Positions 6,009 to 7,933 of a stretch of DNA of 7,933 bases are shown here, in pieces. The stretch is taken from NCBI GenBank assembly GCA_012514965.1, contig JAAYZH010000147.1, forward strand, positions 1 to 7,933, read 5' to 3'. Under the pieces are notes generated by a model, which saw only the letters and a list, made by a program, of their open reading frames with translations, was not told the DNA's origin and made no database searches. Numbering within the stretch: the stretch's first letter is position 1; each line of letters begins with the position of its first letter. A program made the translations under genes and the position numbers. The stretch is from Clostridiaceae bacterium (GTDB taxonomy: Bacteria; Bacillota; Clostridia; Saccharofermentanales; Fastidiosipilaceae).

Positions 6009-6419
6009 CTAGAGTGCAATCGCGCCGGCTTCCAAACGGCCCTTGAGCTCGAGGACTTTCGACTCAATGATATCTATCACCTTGTGGAACTCTTCATCCG
6101 TCTTGCCGCTGGGATCATCCAGGCCCCAATCCTCGCGAAACTTGCAAGGCAAGTAAGGGCACTCCACATTGCAGCCCATTGTGATCACCACATCCACTTC
6201 AGGAATAGCCGCCAGCAGCTTAGACCGTTGCGAAACTTCCATATCAATTCCGAACCGTTCCTTCATCAGACGAACCGCATCCTGATTGATGCGCTGCTTC
6301 GTCTCGGTCCCAGCTGAATAGCTCTCAAAACTATCAGCGGCCAAATGCTTGCCAAGGGCTTCAGCAATCTGGCTGCGACAGGAGTTGTGAACACAAACAA
6401 AAGCAACTTTAGGCAGCAT
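6009..6419 (-). CDS. arsC: Thioredoxin-type arsenate reductase (LMW-PTP fold)
   Basis: This 136-residue cytosolic protein of the low-molecular-weight phosphatase fold reduces arsenate to arsenite using thiol relay and thioredoxin. The P-loop CVHNSCRS (Cys9 to Arg15, CX5R) and the acid loop WGLDDPSG (Asp101/Asp102) are intact. The redox segment MGCNVECPYLPC supplies Cys83, Cys87 and Cys92. In Staphylococcus and Bacillus ArsC the two relay cysteines are seven residues apart (82 and 89); here the loop is shorter, with an extra third cysteine, a form I recall from clostridial and archaeal ArsC-like proteins. Activity as a protein-tyrosine phosphatase is the main alternative. GGAG six bases upstream supports the start. 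It heads the operon with the antiporter and alkD, but no arsenite exporter (ArsB/Acr3) or ArsR gene is in view. Confidence 0.88.
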   Translation of the reverse strand: MLPKVAFVCVHNSCRSQIAEALGKHLAADSFESYSAGTETKQRINQDAVRLMKERFGIDMEVSQRSKLLAAIPEVDVVITMGCNVECPYLPCKFREDWGLDDPSGKTDEEFHKVIDIIESKVLELKGRLEAGAIAL

Positions 6420-6481
6420 AAGGCTCTCCTTCTGGACGCACTGCGAACCTGTCAGACTCTGCGTGCGTAAATCTCGAATTA

Positions 6482-6490
6482 ACTATACCA
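6482..6490 (-). promoter_or_regulatory. Possible extended -10 promoter of the arsC operon
   Basis: On the minus strand TTTGGTATAGT contains TGG-TATAGT, an extended -10 with five of six matches to TATAAT. The best -35-like hexamer, TTGAGA (6508-6513), is 20 bp away, too far for a standard pair, so the TG extension may compensate. It lies about 65 bp before the arsC ATG. Confidence 0.4.
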
Positions 6491-6504
6491 AAAAGCTCCC
6501 CGGG

Positions 6505-6527
6505 ATATCTCAACTTGTTGCTGATAT
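6505..6527. promoter_or_regulatory. Candidate operator in the arsC/WYL divergent region
   Basis: ATATC at 6505-6509 and GATAT at 6523-6527 form inverted half-sites 13 bp apart. Nested within them is CAACTTGTTG (6511-6520), a 4+2+4 palindrome whose centre is offset by half a base. The site overlaps the -35 box proposed for the WYL gene and the -35-like hexamer for arsC, so a bound protein could affect both. Function is inferred from position and symmetry only. Confidence 0.35.
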
Positions 6528-6543
6528 GCTAAACTCATAAATA
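6515..6543 (+). promoter_or_regulatory. Possible promoter of the WYL regulator gene
   Basis: TTGTTG (6515-6520), a 17-bp spacer and TAAATA (6538-6543) lie 25 bp before the predicted ATG. Spacing is ideal but both boxes are imperfect. Confidence 0.45.
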
Positions 6544-6555
6544 GCTATCTGCCAT

Positions 6556-6562
6556 GGGAGGT
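6556..6562 (+). promoter_or_regulatory. WYL gene ribosome binding site that sets its start
   Basis: GGGAGGT lies seven bases before the ATG at 6569. An in-frame ATG at 6554 is followed at once by this site, so it would place the ribosome binding site inside the gene; 6569 is preferred. Confidence 0.8.
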
Positions 6563-6568
6563 ACCGAA

Positions 6569-7552
6569 ATGGCCGGATCCCCGAATCAGAAACTAAAACT
6601 CCTCTATTTGATGAAGATTTTGCTCGAGCACAGCGACGAAGAGCACCCCCTCAGCATGCAGGACATGATTGAAGCTCTGGCGACCCACGGCATTTCCGCA
6701 GAGCGCAAATCAATCTACAGCGACCTCGAACTCCTGCGCAGCTTTGGCCTCGATATCGAACTCAAGCAGAGCAAAACCTTTGGCTACTACGTCGCCAGCC
6801 GCAACTTCGAGCTGCCTGAGCTCAAACTTCTCGGCGACGCTGTTCAGTCATCCAGGCTGATTACGCAGAAAAAGAGCGAAGAACTCCTGCGTAAGCTGGC
6901 CGATCTGACCAGTACTCACCAGGCCAAACGCCTGCATCGCCAGGTATACATCGCCGACCGCCCCAAAAATCTCAACGAAAGCGTGTACTACAGTATCGAC
7001 GCGATCAACGACGCCATTAACAGCAAGCGGCAGATCTGCTTCAAATATTTTGACTACGATGTAAATAAGAAGCGAGTCTATCGCGGCGGCGGCAAGATCT
7101 ATCAGCAAACACCGCTGGCCCTCTGCTGGGCTGATGATAACTATTACCTCATCTCCTACAACGCAAATTACGACAGCCTCAACCACTATCGAGTCGACCG
7201 GATCAGCAAGGTCGAAATCAGTGACGAACCTGCCGCCGAAATCGCTCAGGACTCGTTCAATGTCGCCGAGCACGCGAAAAAAGTCTTCGGCATGTTCAGC
7301 GGTGAGCTGGTCAATGCCGAGCTCGTGTTCGACCGCAACCTCGTAAACATCGTGATCGATCGTTTTGGCAAAGACGTATATCTGATACCCGAAGGCGAGC
7401 GTTTCCGAATTCACGCGGAAGTCTCAATCAACCCGGTCTTCTTGAGCTGGATGTTCCAATTTGGCCGCCAGGCCGAGATCCGCGGACCGGAGCGTCTGCG
7501 CGAGGCAATGGCGCAGCTATTGCGTGAGAATAGCCAAATGTACGACACCTGA
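6569..7552 (+). CDS. WYL-domain transcriptional regulator
   Basis: The 327-residue protein has the standard layout of WYL regulators. An N-terminal winged helix (about 8-75) carries the recognition-helix region SAERKSIYSDLELLRSFG at 43-60 and the wing near GYYVASR. A WYL domain follows at about 140-217, with the core NYYLISYN at 191-198 (the motif's tryptophan is replaced) and HYRVDRISKVEI at 206-217. A C-terminal WCX-like dimerisation region runs from about 245 to 320. Known family members bind nucleic acid or nucleotide ligands through the WYL domain and control DNA-damage, anti-phage or metabolic genes. It is transcribed divergently from arsC-antiporter-alkD across 149 bp, so control of that operon and of itself is plausible. 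Its ligand cannot be read from sequence. A probable terminator follows. Confidence 0.9.
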   Translation: MAGSPNQKLKLLYLMKILLEHSDEEHPLSMQDMIEALATHGISAERKSIYSDLELLRSFGLDIELKQSKTFGYYVASRNFELPELKLLGDAVQSSRLITQKKSEELLRKLADLTSTHQAKRLHRQVYIADRPKNLNESVYYSIDAINDAINSKRQICFKYFDYDVNKKRVYRGGGKIYQQTPLALCWADDNYYLISYNANYDSLNHYRVDRISKVEISDEPAAEIAQDSFNVAEHAKKVFGMFSGELVNAELVFDRNLVNIVIDRFGKDVYLIPEGERFRIHAEVSINPVFLSWMFQFGRQAEIRGPERLREAMAQLLRENSQMYDT

Positions 7553-7553
7553 G

Positions 7554-7600
7554 CACCGGCGCCGGTGGGTGGCTGTGGCTGTGGGCGGCCGGGTTTTTTT
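7554..7600 (+). terminator. Probable intrinsic terminator of the WYL gene
   Basis: One base after the stop codon comes the perfect 14-bp palindrome CACCGGCGCCGGTG (7554-7567). Its left part, CCGGCGCC, can instead pair, with one bulged base, with GGCGGCCGG (7585-7592 region), which is followed directly by seven T (7594-7600). The second fold gives a terminator shape; the first may compete with it. Confidence 0.6.
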
Positions 7601-7612
7601 GAGTTTGCGGCT

Positions 7613-7668
7613 GAGTGGCCGGGTGGCTGGGTGGCTGGGTGGCTGGGTGGCCAGGCGGCCGAGTGGAC
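7613..7668 (+). repeat. Array of seven degenerate octamers
   Basis: Seven consecutive 8-bp units run GAGTGGCC, GGGTGGCT three times, GGGTGGCC, AGGCGGCC and GAGTGGAC. The three identical central units suggest recent slippage. The end units resemble the reverse complement of GGCCACTC in the left-edge repeats, and 7656-7675 matches the reverse complement of the third left-edge unit at 17 of 20 positions. It is noncoding as far as I can judge; proline-rich frames on the minus strand simply reflect the octamer. Confidence 0.9.
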
Positions 7669-7720
7669 AAATTTGACGTTTATCGGAGCTGCGAGGGAGC
7701 CCACTGAAAAAGTCGCTTGA

Positions 7721-7777
7721 GTGGCAACATTTGCTGCTGTACGTCTCCACCGCACGAATACCAGCGAAAGTTGCCAC
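7721..7777. repeat. 57-bp palindromic unit, copy 1
   Basis: The unit begins GTGGCAAC and ends GTTGCCAC, a perfect 8-bp inverted repeat. Symmetry extends inward (14 of the first 16 positions match, including GCTG), so a single strand would fold into a long imperfect hairpin. Copy 2 at 7792-7848 is identical over 56 bases. Confidence 0.9.
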
Positions 7778-7791
7778 AAACGCCCCCGGAA

Positions 7792-7848
7792 ATGGCAACA
7801 TTTGCTGCTGTACGTCTCCACCGCACGAATACCAGCGAAAGTTGCCAC
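7792..7848. repeat. 57-bp palindromic unit, copy 2
   Basis: It is identical to copy 1 except for its first base (A instead of G). It starts 71 bp after copy 1, with a 14-bp spacer between the copies. A third, diverged relative of the unit end, AAAGTTGTCA, follows at 7859-7868. Complete identity of 56 bases in noncoding DNA points to recent duplication or gene conversion. Confidence 0.9.
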
Positions 7849-7933
7849 TTCCACCCTCAAAGTTGTCATGTTTAACTGGACTTTTTCAGTGGCCTCGCCC
7901 CGGGCACACACTTTCGCAAATTTTGTCCAGATC

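Larger units (their letters stand above)
7701..7892. mobile_element. 192-bp MITE-like element or insertion-sequence remnant
   Basis: The segment is bounded by perfect 14-bp inverted repeats, CCACTGAAAAAGTC (7701-7714) and its reverse complement (7879-7892). The symmetry continues outward as GCGAGG (7691-7696) and CCTCGC (7893-7898), broken by four extra bases on the left. Inside are two copies of a 57-bp palindromic unit. There is no coding capacity for a transposase. TG...CA ends can be drawn (TGAAAAAGTC to GACTTTTTCA), as in IS21-like elements, but no direct target duplication is obvious. It could be a non-autonomous element or the end of a decayed insertion sequence. Confidence 0.6.

Noticed and set aside
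6554..6568. Upstream ATG for the WYL regulator
   Set aside because: GGGAGGT lies just after this ATG and seven bases before the ATG at 6569, so it serves the downstream start.
6848..7414. 188-codon minus-strand frame inside the WYL gene
   Set aside because: It is antisense to a well-supported regulator; its valine-rich product looks like a complementary-frame artefact.
7411..7911. Proline-rich minus-strand open frames as real genes
   Set aside because: Their composition (Pro-Ala-Thr-Gln repeats) is a direct reading of the octamer array and 57-bp repeats. They have no convincing ribosome binding site and run into the WYL gene.

Overview
The window looks like a chromosomal segment of a Gram-positive anaerobe, most likely a Clostridia-type Bacillota of moderate GC content. 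This is inferred from strong GGAGG/GAGGAG ribosome binding sites, a CoA-disulfide reductase with a fused rhodanese domain, a lone BioY biotin-uptake subunit, a thioredoxin-type ArsC and a WYL regulator. No rRNA, tRNA, CRISPR array or intact transposase gene is visible. The genes belong to known families; I found no clear new multi-gene system.

Layout. Bases 1-164 hold three 20-bp tandem repeats at the window edge, then gene-free sequence. Three minus-strand genes follow, read from right to left: a CoA-disulfide reductase with rhodanese domain (1596-3251) ending at a strong terminator (1542-1573); ridA (1063-1443) with its own promoter just past that terminator; and a membrane-anchored DUF4097-type repeat protein (165-977), probably co-transcribed with ridA. 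A 225-bp divergent region separates the reductase from plus-strand bioY (3477-4130). The 3' end of bioY overlaps by 68 bp the 3' end of a convergent minus-strand operon made of arsC (6009-6419), a CPA2-type cation/proton antiporter (4773-5969) and an AlkD-like DNA alkylation repair protein (4063-4773). A WYL-domain transcription factor (6569-7552) is transcribed divergently from arsC, across a 149-bp region with plausible promoters and a candidate operator.

The last 381 bases carry no gene. They hold a probable terminator, an array of seven degenerate octamers, and a 192-bp element with perfect 14-bp terminal inverted repeats enclosing two copies of a 57-bp palindromic unit. The element looks like a MITE or a transposase-less insertion-sequence remnant. 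Short words in it recur next to the left-edge repeats, so the gene block may be bracketed by debris of related mobile elements.

How the genes may work together: most suit handling of redox and chemical stress. These are CoA-thiol redox and sulfane sulfur (reductase-rhodanese), reactive enamine/imine removal (RidA), arsenate reduction (ArsC), ion/pH balance (antiporter) and repair of alkylated DNA (AlkD). The WYL factor is well placed to control the arsC-antiporter-alkD operon. That is inference from position, not something the sequence proves.
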